Source: UBA4416 sp040386075
Lineage (GTDB): Bacteria > Bacteroidota > Bacteroidia > B-17B0 > Aurantibacillaceae
NCBI GenBank assembly: GCA_040386075.1
Contig: JAZKGE010000025.1
Coordinates: 1 to 64,000 of the forward strand
Direction: 5' to 3'
Length of the DNA stretch: 64,000 nt
Part shown: piece by piece, positions 1-9,664 of the stretch
How the letters are laid out: each line of letters begins with the position of its first letter
Position numbering within the stretch: position 1 is the first letter of the stretch
Program-made: the position numbers and the translations under genes
The notes under the pieces: model-generated
The model's database searches: none
Seen by the model: only the letters and a program-made list of their open reading frames with translations
What the model was told of the DNA's origin: nothing

Positions 1-12
1 ACCAAACTTTAC

Positions 13-38
13 TTTGATACTTTTGCAAAAGTATCAAA
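13..38. repeat. Perfect 26-bp palindrome
   Basis: Positions 13-25 (TTTGATACTTTTG) are the exact reverse complement of 26-38. A second inverted repeat follows, with arms 56-62 (CTTTTTG) and 69-75 (CAAAAAG). The pair looks like a dispersed intergenic repeat; a related palindrome lies at 438-457. Confidence 0.7.
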
Positions 39-75
39 AAGCTGTTTTCTCTTTTCTTTTTGCTTGAACAAAAAG

Positions 76-435
76 AAACAAAAATTCAAGGCAATTCGCC
101 AACCTCCATTTACCCCGCACAAGCTCCCCTGAATGGCGGTTCGCACCGAATTGCCAAACCGGCCGCACTATTACCAACGTATGCAGTAGCGTAAACCTTA
201 TGCTACCAGCCCGCCATGCTACTGAACTTTTCCTGAACAGCTAACCGCTTAAATGCACTTATGAAACTAAAAGCCAAAACTTTTGTGACAATGATTTTGT
301 GCAGTAATAGTTTATAAAAGCAACGAAGACTTGGCTCCCAGCGGGACCAAGGCGTGAGATGTTTTATAAACGGTTTTGTGGAAAGCCAGAGCTTGACACA
401 AAAATTACCTATCACAAAATCATGAAGGTTTTTGG
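76..435. other. Gene-free stretch with nested inverted repeats
   Basis: I find no credible gene in the first 435 bases. The stretch holds a pair of 9-bp arms at 90-98 and 147-155 (GGCAATTCG/CGAATTGCC) and a nested set at 291-423. The nested set comprises 291-301 with 413-423, 310-319 with 362-371, and an inner hairpin at 330-351. The short open frame here (203-415, minus) lies inside these repeats and resembles no protein I know. Confidence 0.55.
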
Positions 436-3400
436 TTACTTTTTGACGTCAAAAAGTGACAAAGAAACCCCAACATTCCTGGCTACATAAATAATGTTGG
501 AAGTGAGCTTGGTTGTATCTAAAACCTCTAAAGTTAAATGCGGGTATTTGCCAATGGTATCTTTTATTAAAGTACCACTCACAAAGTGCAAACCGTCGCT
601 TTTGGTTTTATTGAAACCAAATACTTTGGTACTCATAAACTCGGTGTACCAGGTTCCTTTTTGGCGTGTAGCAATATCTTTATCGGCATCACGAATAACC
701 AGGATGCCACCCTTGTTTAATTTTGAAACACAATTGTCTATTACCTGAATTTGCTGTTCTTCTTTTAAATAATGAAGTACATCGCTAATAATAAAACCAT
801 CTGCCTGTGGAAAATCAAACACGGTAACATCACCTACTGCAAAAGATAGCTTAGCTGATCTATCCACACAATTATCGGCTACGGCAATTTTTTCGTCATC
901 ATAATCAACCCCTAAAATTTCACGTTTGCGTCCCATAAACATCAACATGTAAGGCAAGAAACCATAACCGCAACCTACATCCACTATTTTTCCGGTTTTA
1001 GGCATCAGGCTTTCGAATAACTGGTAGTTATTTTCCAGACCTGTTTTAATGCGGCAGTACCATTCCAGCACTGGCCCTTTAAAAATATAATTACGAATTA
1101 AACGTGAACGGAAATAGCCAACCGTTTCTTTCTCCTGTTTCAATAATTCATATTCCTGACGCATGTACCTGCAAATAGCCTTGGAGCGTTCCTGGTAAGT
1201 AGCGCCAAACGACGTATCAGTTGGTTTGATACGATCTAATATTTTTACGGTTAGGGAACCATCTTTGAAATGGAAATCACCTTTGGTAACGGTATCGCCT
1301 GCTCCATGTAATAATAAAGGTACAATATCCAGTTGCATTTGTTCGGCCAGTAAAAAAGCGCCTTTATGAAAACGCAAAATGTCGCCGGTTACACTGCGGG
1401 TTCCTTCCGGAAAAATTAAAATGGAATAACCCTGTTTTACCAGTTCGGTCAATGACGGAATACATTTTTCGTAACCATCCGATGCCCGGTAATAATCAGC
1501 CTTTTTAACGATCCATCCATAAAAAGGCGAATTATAAACCCAGTCGTTTGTAAACACTACTATTTTTGGATACAATTGTAACGTTAATGCAAGATCGATA
1601 TGCGATTGGTGATTAGAAACAATGATGCAGGGTTTTTGAAAAGTTTCGTTTTGTGTATTGACGATGTTTTTTTTGACATTGAAAAAGCAAGCCAGGATGA
1701 AACGGAAGGTATACATGATGATGTAATGGAAAATGACCTTGCGTGTAGCTGTTTTTGCCGGAAAGATGGTAAATAGGATCAAACCACAAAGTGTGATCAA
1801 TAAAGAACCAACGAGGAACCCGAAGAAACCAACGACTGTAATAAAAATATATTTGGCCGTAAATGGCAACAACCCTTTATATCGTCGTTTGAGCACCAGC
1901 GAATTGAAAAATAAGGGTTGAACAATGAAGGAAATAAATACTACGCAAAGCATTCCTATCAATGTAATTAAGGCAATGGATTGCAAAGCAGGATGTTTGG
2001 CAAACACCATTACCCCTATTCCAATAATGGTAACTAAAGCCGACAATAGAATAGATGATTTAAATGAATCCAGATTTTTCTTTCCTAATTTGTATTCGGT
2101 GAGCAAACCATCCATAATGAAGATACTGTAGTCATCTCCCAAACCAAAAATGAAGGTGGAAATAATGATGTTAATGATATTGAATTTGATACCGAACAAG
2201 GCCATAATACCAAGGATCCACATCCAGCTGATAAGCATGGGCAGGAAGTTGATCACCGCTAATTCTATTCGTCCGTGATTTAATAACATAAAACCAAATA
2301 CCAGGATAGAGGTGATCAATAAAATGGTATTGAAATCTGAGCTGATAACATCCACAAATTTTGCGGTCAAATTTTGTTTATCGAACACCACAATGTTTGG
2401 ATTGTCTTCAAAGGCTTTATAGATCAGCTCCCTGTTCTCTGCATCAACCTTTACATGATTGATGATAGATGGTTTACCATTTACTTTACCGATCCACTCT
2501 TTAAATAACAACTTGCTTAAGGAATCCGAATCGGCCTGAGATAAAGCATTTACAGGATTATCCAACAGATCGTAAAAGGATTGAAAAGCTGTTTCTTTGA
2601 ATTTGTAATTTAAACCTGTTGCTATTAATTGTTTTTTAAGGCTATCTTTTTTTGCCAGTGTAAAATAGTCGTTCCAGCGTTTGTACCTTGCCGCTTGCTC
2701 CTTATCAGACATGAACAAAGCACTAATTGAAGAATATTTTTTGATCTTGCCTTGTTCTTTTAAAGCTTCCAGTTTATCGGAAACAATGATGTTATTATCC
2801 AAAGCTTCATTTAATGTATTACCATTACTGAATACATAAACCGAACGTGCAGCAAAATCATTCACTTCATCCAGGTGTTTTTCGGCAGCACGGGTTTCCT
2901 TGGTCATGAAACTCATTTTGTTCATGTCGCTTTCAAACTCTACATCACCGGCAAAAAAGGTGAACACTAAGGTTAATACAAAAGCAGTAGTGACAATGAC
3001 CTTATTCTGATCAAAGCGATAAGCCGTGAACCTGTCTACCCATGAACGAGATGCCGTTTGGTTCTCAGGATCAATGGCTTTCTCTTTTCTAAAACTGAAT
3101 TTCAATAACTGAGGCAATACAAAAATGGAAAACAACATAGCTCCAATGAGCGAAAATGCTGCAAACAAGCCAAAATCGTGAAGGGCCTCCGACTTGGCAA
3201 ATAACAAACTTAAAAAAGCGCCAACCGTAGTTGTGCAGCCAACCAGCATGGGAACCGTGAGATCTTTTAAAACAGTTTTAATATCGCGCGTATGCTTGTA
3301 ATGTGTAAAAAAGTGAAGGGAATAATTAATGGCAATACCAAGCACCACGGCTCCTGCCCCGATGGCAATGGCCGATACAACACCTTTTAATAAAAATAAA

Positions 3401-4326
3401 AAGCTCAGGGCAAAGCCCATTCCAAAAGCAACCGGGAATAAAATAAAAATCGTGACCAGTGGGTTTTTAAAATACAGTCCCAGTAATAAAGCAATAACAA
3501 TTACAGCGATGGTAGATGTATAAATACTATCCTTTCGCAATTGGCTTGCATTACCGGCCGATACAACAGCGGCGCCAAAATTTTCAACCAATACGTTTTC
3601 ATTTGAAAAAGCTTTACAGGCGCTATCCACTACATTGATCAGGTGAGCATTTCCTTTGGTATCGTTAGGTAAATGTGCCGGTGTAATAAATAACAACACA
3701 TGCTTGTGATCCTTGGTAACAATATGATTGTTATATGTTTCGAATTTTTCATCGAGTTGGATGTTCTGCAGTTTTTTAAGGGCAATAGGTGTAAAATTAA
3801 GCGGGTCACGTTGGATAAATTTGCCAAGTACCACGCCTGAAGGTGATAACAAAGTTGTGTAATCTCTTTCGATAGTAGCATCAATGCTATCTTTTAAAAT
3901 AAGGTTTGATATCCTCGTGTAATCTTTTGCTTCTAAAAATAAAGGCAGATTTTTATAGAATACATCATATACCTGTTGCATCCGGTCGTCTGACAATGTA
4001 TAAGTGATATCAATAAAATCGGTTGGGTGAAGTTTTTGTTGAATATGGCTATAAACCGAATCGGTTTGAGCTATCAACTGGTCAATTTGATCGCCATTTT
4101 GAGAAGAGGCGTGAACAATTAACTTGTCTTTTGACTTTAAATTGTCGAGAATGGAATTAATGGATCGCGAATTTTTATCGGATGGTACAAAACGCGTAAT
4201 ATCTTCTTCCAATTTAATTTTGGAAGCTAAAAATCCTAATGTTCCGCAAGCAATTAAAATAAATAATATGAAAATAACCTTTCGTTTCTGAAAAAAGGAA
4301 TATATAAAATACGAGAAGTTAAACAT
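436..4326 (-). CDS. MMPL/RND-like transporter fused to acyltransferase and SAM methyltransferase
   Basis: Numbering is from the ATG at 4326 (1296 aa); a TTG six codons upstream is less likely. Residues 1 to about 810 form an MMPL/RND-type membrane exporter with two sets of membrane helices. Next comes a PlsC-type lysophospholipid acyltransferase with the HX4D motif (H906, D911) and FPEGTR (972-977). Last is a class I methyltransferase with motif VDVGCG starting at 1115. This trifunctional architecture is known in Bacteroidota, often in flexirubin/aryl-polyene clusters, where it is thought to handle lipid-linked products. No such cluster is visible here. The final codons and stop overlap a perfect palindrome at 438-457. 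The gene is transcribed away from the YceI/SpoIIE operon. The domain assignment is firm; the substrate is unknown. Confidence 0.88.
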   Translation of the reverse strand: MFNFSYFIYSFFQKRKVIFILFILIACGTLGFLASKIKLEEDITRFVPSDKNSRSINSILDNLKSKDKLIVHASSQNGDQIDQLIAQTDSVYSHIQQKLHPTDFIDITYTLSDDRMQQVYDVFYKNLPLFLEAKDYTRISNLILKDSIDATIERDYTTLLSPSGVVLGKFIQRDPLNFTPIALKKLQNIQLDEKFETYNNHIVTKDHKHVLLFITPAHLPNDTKGNAHLINVVDSACKAFSNENVLVENFGAAVVSAGNASQLRKDSIYTSTIAVIVIALLLGLYFKNPLVTIFILFPVAFGMGFALSFLFLLKGVVSAIAIGAGAVVLGIAINYSLHFFTHYKHTRDIKTVLKDLTVPMLVGCTTTVGAFLSLLFAKSEALHDFGLFAAFSLIGAMLFSIFVLPQLLKFSFRKEKAIDPENQTASRSWVDRFTAYRFDQNKVIVTTAFVLTLVFTFFAGDVEFESDMNKMSFMTKETRAAEKHLDEVNDFAARSVYVFSNGNTLNEALDNNIIVSDKLEALKEQGKIKKYSSISALFMSDKEQAARYKRWNDYFTLAKKDSLKKQLIATGLNYKFKETAFQSFYDLLDNPVNALSQADSDSLSKLLFKEWIGKVNGKPSIINHVKVDAENRELIYKAFEDNPNIVVFDKQNLTAKFVDVISSDFNTILLITSILVFGFMLLNHGRIELAVINFLPMLISWMWILGIMALFGIKFNIINIIISTFIFGLGDDYSIFIMDGLLTEYKLGKKNLDSFKSSILLSALVTIIGIGVMVFAKHPALQSIALITLIGMLCVVFISFIVQPLFFNSLVLKRRYKGLLPFTAKYIFITVVGFFGFLVGSLLITLCGLILFTIFPAKTATRKVIFHYIIMYTFRFILACFFNVKKNIVNTQNETFQKPCIIVSNHQSHIDLALTLQLYPKIVVFTNDWVYNSPFYGWIVKKADYYRASDGYEKCIPSLTELVKQGYSILIFPEGTRSVTGDILRFHKGAFLLAEQMQLDIVPLLLHGAGDTVTKGDFHFKDGSLTVKILDRIKPTDTSFGATYQERSKAICRYMRQEYELLKQEKETVGYFRSRLIRNYIFKGPVLEWYCRIKTGLENNYQLFESLMPKTGKIVDVGCGYGFLPYMLMFMGRKREILGVDYDDEKIAVADNCVDRSAKLSFAVGDVTVFDFPQADGFIISDVLHYLKEEQQIQVIDNCVSKLNKGGILVIRDADKDIATRQKGTWYTEFMSTKVFGFNKTKSDGLHFVSGTLIKDTIGKYPHLTLEVLDTTKLTSNIIYVARNVGVSLSLFDVKK
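438..457. repeat. Perfect 20-bp palindrome at gene end
   Basis: ACTTTTTGAC followed by its exact reverse complement. It encodes the last residues of the upstream fusion protein, with the TAA stop right after. It resembles the CTTTTTG/CAAAAAG arms at 56-75, so the stop may have been supplied by a repeat. Confidence 0.65.
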
Positions 4327-4417
4327 AGGGTTTAAAGATAGCAAAAAAGGGGTTTTCGTGTAAAATATAGGTCAAAAAAATACTTTTTTATAAAAGGATA
4401 AAAGACTATATTTACCT

Positions 4418-4978
4418 ATGAAGAAGAATAAATCTATGAGAAATACCATTCTTATATTAGTGATCCTTTTTGTAAAGACCAGCTTTAGCCAGATCTTTAT
4501 TTGTAAAGACGGGGTCATTAAATTTACTTCAGAAGCACCTCTTGAGTTGATCAAAGCTCAATCCAATAAAACATCAGGCGTATTGGACGCGGCTAACAAG
4601 AATGTAGCCTTTACGGTTTCTATTGAAACATTTGATGGGTTTAACAGCGGGCTTCAGAAAGAGCATTTTCGCGAAAATTATATGGAAACCACTAAATATA
4701 AATCGGCAACATTTAAAGGAAAGATCATAGAAGATATTGATTTTAGTAAGAACGGAACCTATACGGTGAGAGCAAAAGGCACTTTTAATATTCATGGCGC
4801 CGAAAAAGAAAAGATCGTTAAAACAAAGATCACTGTAAAAGATAAGGAAATAACCATAGAAACGTCTTTTGAAGTTCCATTGGATGATCACAACATCAAT
4901 ATTCCAAAGGTTGTAAATCAAAAAATTGCCTCCATCATTATGGTTGACGTAAAAGCAACCTTAAAACCAAAAGCCTAA
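4418..4978 (+). CDS. YceI-like secreted protein
   Basis: 186 aa. An N-terminal signal peptide (about residues 1-24, ending FSQ) is followed by a YceI-like lipocalin-type barrel. The pattern includes SGVLDAANKN, the LQKEHFRENYMET stretch and TFNIHGAEK. Family members bind isoprenoid-like lipids in the periplasm, but the ligand here is unknown. A second in-frame ATG at 4436 would also leave a signal peptide. Only 10 bp separate it from the sensor phosphatase at 4989, so the two are probably co-transcribed. It is more divergent than the YceI protein at 17097. Confidence 0.75.
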   Translation: MKKNKSMRNTILILVILFVKTSFSQIFICKDGVIKFTSEAPLELIKAQSNKTSGVLDAANKNVAFTVSIETFDGFNSGLQKEHFRENYMETTKYKSATFKGKIIEDIDFSKNGTYTVRAKGTFNIHGAEKEKIVKTKITVKDKEITIETSFEVPLDDHNINIPKVVNQKIASIIMVDVKATLKPKA

Positions 4979-4988
4979 GATTTTATAG

Positions 4989-7900
4989 ATGATCAAACGC
5001 TATTTGATACTTGTTGCTTTAATCATTTGCTCTACCTTTTTATTTGCCCAATTACAGGTTAAGAATTATTTTTCAATAACAGGAAAGAAAGATGTAGCTA
5101 TCTATACCATTGCACAGGACGCAAATAGCTATCTGTGGTTAGGAACAAAAGAAGGCGTTTACAAGTATGATGGAAAAACATCGGTAGATGTATTTAAAGA
5201 CTATCCACAGTTAAAACAGGAGATCAGTTCAATTTTTATTGACAATCATAAAATCGTTTGGCTTGGCACAAAAAGCGGGAAAGTATTTTTTTATAAAAAT
5301 AACAAGCTCGATTCTATTAATTTTGCAAAAACACCTAATGAAGAAAAGATCACATCTATTTGTGAGGTGAATTCAACTATTTTTATTGGCACCTATGGTA
5401 ATGGCTTGTACTCTTTAGCCAATAACCAGCTTAAACATTATACTTCAGAGAACGGATTAAGCGATAATGTGATCTACACCATTGAAACGGATGGCAAAGA
5501 AAAGATATGGTGCGGAACCGACGCCGGTGTTACAGAAATAAAAAATCCAGGAACAAAACCTGAGTTTAAGATCATTTCTGATAAAATTGGCTTACCAGAT
5601 AATATAACCAGGGATATTTGTTTGAATGATAACCGTCTATTGATCTCGATGCAGGACTCGGGAGCTTGTTATTATAACATAATTACAAGTAAAATTGAAC
5701 GTATCCCTTTTTTTAATAACTGGAATTTAGGAACCATTATAAATGGTGTTGAAGAAACTCCAAAGAAGATAACTGTTGCTACCGAAAAGAATGGCATCAT
5801 CGTTATTGATAATGGAAAAATAGGTGTTTATAAATACGAAACAACCATTCAGAATACAACCATTAATCAATTGTTGGTTGATAATGCAGGACAGATATGG
5901 GTAGCCTCGAAAAAAGGATTGAACCAGCTGTATTCAAGACGTTACGACTTTATTAACAACACGAATGGATTAGCTGATGATAAGATATTAGCCCTGGCAA
6001 CCGATAATGATCATTCAGTATGGATAGGAACAGCTATGGGTATTTCCAAGATCATGGAAAATGATGAGGGAAAAATAGTTGTGAATAAAATGCAGGATCT
6101 GACGAAATATACCATATCCTGCGCAACTAAAGCTCCCAATGGCGACATTTGGTTTGGCACATACGGAAGCGGCATTATTATCATCAATTCTGAAACCAAT
6201 AAATCTTTGCTCCTCAATTCAAAAACAAACCGCCTATCAAATGATAATGTATCCAACATCTATTTTAGTGACAACAATACCGTTTATATCTCCACCCTTG
6301 GTGGTGGTTTAATTAAAGCAACCATAGACGGTAAAGTAGAAAAAATATATACAGAGGCAGAAGGCCTTGGAAGCGATTACGTGTATGCATCATTAACAGA
6401 TAACAATTCTAAGCTTTATATTGCTACTGATGGTGGTGGCTTACAGGTAATGGAAAACAATATGTTTGTAAGCATTACCAAAAAATTCAAGCTCAATTCA
6501 AATACTGTTTTTTCGATCTGCAAAGATAAGAACAACGCCATTTGGGCAACCACGAATGCCGATGGCGTTATTAAATACGACGGAAAAACCATCACGTATT
6601 TAAATATGTCGAACGGTTTAAGGGATGAACAACCGCAACAACTAATCGCATCGGGTAATATCATCTATGCCATTAACTCTAAAGGAATAGACAAGATAAA
6701 CTGTACTGATAATACAGTGAGTTATTACGACTTATTTGATGGCGACCTGGAACCAAATTTAAATGCGATCTTCTTTAACCAGGATAAAATTTATAGCGGC
6801 ACCAACAATGGTGTTTTGATATTCAGAACGAGTCTTGAAACAAGAGATACCGTTAAACCATCCGTATTCATTAGAAGCCTGCAGGTAAATTATAAAGCCT
6901 TTAATATGGATTCTATTTCTGAATTCAGATACAATCAAAATAACATCTCCATTGAGTTTGCGGGTATCTGGCTAAAAAATTCAGACAAACTAACCTACCG
7001 CCATAAATTAATTGGCCACGAAGAAAAATGGGTATACACCAATGAAAGTAAACTCATTAATTACAATAACTTAAGTTCAGGTGCTTACACATTTGTAGTT
7101 CAATCGAAGAACGAAGAAGATGTATGGAGTAATGAAGCCACTTATAACTTTGTCATTTTAAAACCATTATGGCAACGCTGGTGGTTTTGGGGACTGGTAG
7201 TAGGTATTGGTGGTTTAAGCATTTACGGTTTTTTAAGATACAGATTAAAAGCGCTACAAAAAGAGAATTTATTACTGGAACAACGCGTAAATGAGAGAAC
7301 CTTTGAAATTGAAAAACAATCAAAGATCATTGAAGATAAAAATGCTGCCCTGGAGCAATTATCGTTAGTTGCCAGCAGAACCGATAATGTAGTATTGATC
7401 CTGGATGCAGAAGGAAGACTGGAATATGTGAATGAAAGTTTTGTGAGATTGAATAGAATAACATTAGAAGATCTAAAGAGGGAACATGGAGAAACTATCT
7501 TTGAGATCAGCAATAATCCAGATATTAAGCGTATTGTAGCTGAAGCTGTTTACCATAAAAAATCGGTTAATTACGAAGCATTGAATAAAGTGGCTGAAGG
7601 TGTTGAGATCTGGGAATCCTCTACCCTTACTCCTATTTTTGACGAAGATGGTATTTTGAAAAAGATCATTATCATTGATACAGATGTAACCGAACGAAAA
7701 AAACAGGAACAGATCATTCTTCAGAAAAACAAGGATATTACGGATAGTATTTCCTATGCCCGTAAGATACAACATGCGATCCTTCCTCAGAATGACCTGA
7801 TAAAAGCGCATTTGCCACATTCGTTTGTATTATACATGACCAAGGATATTGTGAGCGGCGATTTTTACTGGTTCACACACATCAATGGCTCAAGTATTAT

Positions 7901-8489
7901 TGCAGCTGTAGATTGCACAGGGCATGGCGTTCCCGGAGCGTTTATGAGCCTGATCGGCTACAATATTTTAAATAAAATTGTGAACGAACAAAAGATAACC
8001 GATCCAAAAGACATTTTATTTGAATTGAATAATGGGATTTTGGAAGCCTTGTACAAGAACGAATCTGAATCAAAAGACGGAATGGATATTGCTATTTGCA
8101 AGATCAATCACAAAGAAAATACAGTTGATTATGCAGGAGCCATGAGACCATTGTGGATCATTAATAATAACGAATTAAGAGAAATAAAAGCCGACAAGAT
8201 TCCAATTGGTACAACTGCCGAAAGCAGGGATTCTGCTATCCAGTTCACAACTCACACCGTTCATGCAAATAAAGGCGATCGTTTTTATATTTTTACCGAT
8301 GGTTATGCCGACCAGTTTGGCGGTGATAAAAACAAAAAATACAGTACCGCAAAATTCAAAGACCTATTAATAAAAAATTCAAATCAACCATTTAATATAC
8401 AAGAACAAAACTGCAAGCAAGAACATCTTCAATGGAAAAACAATTTTGAACAAGTTGATGATATTTTAGTGATCGGGTTTACCATATAA
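4989..8489 (+). CDS. Beta-propeller sensor with PAS and SpoIIE phosphatase
   Basis: 1166 aa. A signal peptide (about 1-20) precedes two sets of propeller repeats of the two-component-regulator type (about 22-640, with recurring LWLGTxxGV-like units). A Y_Y_Y domain, one membrane helix (about 728-750), a coiled coil, a PAS domain (about 790-905) and a SpoIIE/PP2C phosphatase (about 916-1166) follow. Phosphatase landmarks are SGDFYWF, DCTGHGVPGAF (D975) and TDGYADQFGG (D1104). The sensor architecture is that of hybrid histidine kinases, but the output is a serine phosphatase. That implies partner-switching or second-messenger-like control of an unseen target. It sits between a YceI-like gene and N-acetylglucosamine kinase with gaps of about 10 bp, which suggests a shared operon. 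Confidence 0.9.
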   Translation: MIKRYLILVALIICSTFLFAQLQVKNYFSITGKKDVAIYTIAQDANSYLWLGTKEGVYKYDGKTSVDVFKDYPQLKQEISSIFIDNHKIVWLGTKSGKVFFYKNNKLDSINFAKTPNEEKITSICEVNSTIFIGTYGNGLYSLANNQLKHYTSENGLSDNVIYTIETDGKEKIWCGTDAGVTEIKNPGTKPEFKIISDKIGLPDNITRDICLNDNRLLISMQDSGACYYNIITSKIERIPFFNNWNLGTIINGVEETPKKITVATEKNGIIVIDNGKIGVYKYETTIQNTTINQLLVDNAGQIWVASKKGLNQLYSRRYDFINNTNGLADDKILALATDNDHSVWIGTAMGISKIMENDEGKIVVNKMQDLTKYTISCATKAPNGDIWFGTYGSGIIIINSETNKSLLLNSKTNRLSNDNVSNIYFSDNNTVYISTLGGGLIKATIDGKVEKIYTEAEGLGSDYVYASLTDNNSKLYIATDGGGLQVMENNMFVSITKKFKLNSNTVFSICKDKNNAIWATTNADGVIKYDGKTITYLNMSNGLRDEQPQQLIASGNIIYAINSKGIDKINCTDNTVSYYDLFDGDLEPNLNAIFFNQDKIYSGTNNGVLIFRTSLETRDTVKPSVFIRSLQVNYKAFNMDSISEFRYNQNNISIEFAGIWLKNSDKLTYRHKLIGHEEKWVYTNESKLINYNNLSSGAYTFVVQSKNEEDVWSNEATYNFVILKPLWQRWWFWGLVVGIGGLSIYGFLRYRLKALQKENLLLEQRVNERTFEIEKQSKIIEDKNAALEQLSLVASRTDNVVLILDAEGRLEYVNESFVRLNRITLEDLKREHGETIFEISNNPDIKRIVAEAVYHKKSVNYEALNKVAEGVEIWESSTLTPIFDEDGILKKIIIIDTDVTERKKQEQIILQKNKDITDSISYARKIQHAILPQNDLIKAHLPHSFVLYMTKDIVSGDFYWFTHINGSSIIAAVDCTGHGVPGAFMSLIGYNILNKIVNEQKITDPKDILFELNNGILEALYKNESESKDGMDIAICKINHKENTVDYAGAMRPLWIINNNELREIKADKIPIGTTAESRDSAIQFTTHTVHANKGDRFYIFTDGYADQFGGDKNKKYSTAKFKDLLIKNSNQPFNIQEQNCKQEHLQWKNNFEQVDDILVIGFTI

Positions 8490-8498
8490 AACATAGCT

Positions 8499-9341
8499 AT
8501 GTCCATTTTAATTGCCGATAGCGGCTCAACCAAAACCGATTGGGTTTTATTAGATAAGAATAACATCATTCTGCAATTTCAAACCATTGGCTTCAATCCT
8601 TATTTTCAAAGTAGCGAAGACATTTATACGGAGATAAAGAATAAACTGATCCCTGTTCTTCATGACCAACTACATTCTATTAAACAAATATCATATTACG
8701 GCGCCGGTTGCTCTACACCCGAAAAAGTGCAGGTAGTAAAACAAGGTTTATATCTTGCCTTTGGCAATATATTATCAGAAGTTAATCATGATCTGCTGGC
8801 TGCAGCCCGTGCCTTATGCGGTAAAGCAAAAGGAATAGCATGCATTTTAGGGACAGGCAGTAACAGCTGTTTATACGATGGCAAAGAAGTCATCGAGAAC
8901 ATTCCATCGGTTGGTTATCTGTTTGGTGATCATGGTAGTGGTGCTACTATTGGCCGCACATTTATTCAACATTACTTTGACGGTAAACTGCCGCTTCATT
9001 TAAAATCAGGTTTTGAAAATGCCGGTTTTCACCGTGAGATCATTTTAGAGAACGTATATAAAAAGGCTATGCCTAGCAGATACCTGGCTAGTATTATGTC
9101 GTTTTTGGTAAACTATAACAATGATAGTTACGTGAAAGATCTTATCCGGAATTGCTTTCTTGATTTTTTTGATGCACAGGTCTCTAAATATACAGGTGCT
9201 AAAAATTTGCCTGTGAATTCAGTTGGCTCAATTGGTTATTACTATAAAGAACTGTTGGCAGATGCTGCCAAAGAGAAAGGTTTTATGATCGGTAATATTA
9301 TCAAATCACCTATTGATGGATTGATAAAGTATCATAGTTGA
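8499..9341 (+). CDS. N-acetylglucosamine kinase-like (BadF/BadG ATPase family)
   Basis: 280 aa. The N-terminal phosphate-binding loop DSGSTKTDW, then GTGSNSCLYDG and GYLFGDHGSGATIGR, identify the ASKHA-fold BadF/BadG/BcrA/BcrD family, and the length matches bacterial N-acetylglucosamine kinases. The likely reaction is ATP-dependent phosphorylation of amino sugars salvaged from peptidoglycan or chitin. It begins 9 bp after the sensor phosphatase. The exact sugar is inferred from the family. Confidence 0.8.
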   Translation: MSILIADSGSTKTDWVLLDKNNIILQFQTIGFNPYFQSSEDIYTEIKNKLIPVLHDQLHSIKQISYYGAGCSTPEKVQVVKQGLYLAFGNILSEVNHDLLAAARALCGKAKGIACILGTGSNSCLYDGKEVIENIPSVGYLFGDHGSGATIGRTFIQHYFDGKLPLHLKSGFENAGFHREIILENVYKKAMPSRYLASIMSFLVNYNNDSYVKDLIRNCFLDFFDAQVSKYTGAKNLPVNSVGSIGYYYKELLADAAKEKGFMIGNIIKSPIDGLIKYHS

Positions 9342-9353
9342 TTATTTGAGAAA

Positions 9354-9460
9354 GAATTTGGGCCAGCCCATTCTATCGTCGGGTCGGGACTTCTTGCCGG
9401 AGGCAGGCTTTCGGCACTCGCTTTTTTATTTGCACTTTGTGACAAATAAAAAGAGCTCAA
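9354..9460. repeat. Intergenic hairpin-containing element
   Basis: A GC-richer stretch leads into an AT-rich hairpin with arms 9423-9432 (TTTTTATTTG) and 9443-9452. A CAC/GTG pair lies inside its loop. It could terminate transcription from the kinase operon. The GC-rich part (GGGTCGGGACTTC...) resembles repeats I associate with intergenic regions of this phylum. Confidence 0.45.
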
Positions 9461-9518
9461 ATAATGTCTCAAATACTTGTATTCGCTGTCACCAATTACA
9501 AAATAAAAAATACCAGTA

Positions 9519-9664
9519 ATCCCTCACGCAGTTTTCATTTCAAAAATTCGGAGTTTAAGGATTAATCTTAACGCATACCCGCGCGAGGGATGCAAACGGA
9601 AATCCTTTTATGAACGCAGTGAATAAAAGATTGAAGTGACAGCCCGGTGCGGCCACCGCCGCAC
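9519..9664 (+). repeat. Structured dispersed element, copy A
   Basis: The core reads GGGAT (9587-9591), AATCC (9601-9605), a 7-bp hairpin with arms 9605-9611 and 9623-9629, the block CAGCCCGG (9640-9647), and a terminal 7-bp hairpin 9647-9653/9658-9664 (GTGCGGC/GCCGCAC). Upstream bases 9519-9529 can pair with 9581-9591 at 10 of 11 positions. A second copy lies on the other strand at 42397-42496 with compensatory changes in the stem. The rest of 9342-9688 holds no gene. Confidence 0.6.

Noticed and set aside
203..415. 70-aa open frame on the minus strand
   Set aside because: It lies within nested inverted repeats, has no family resemblance and no promoter or ribosome signal.
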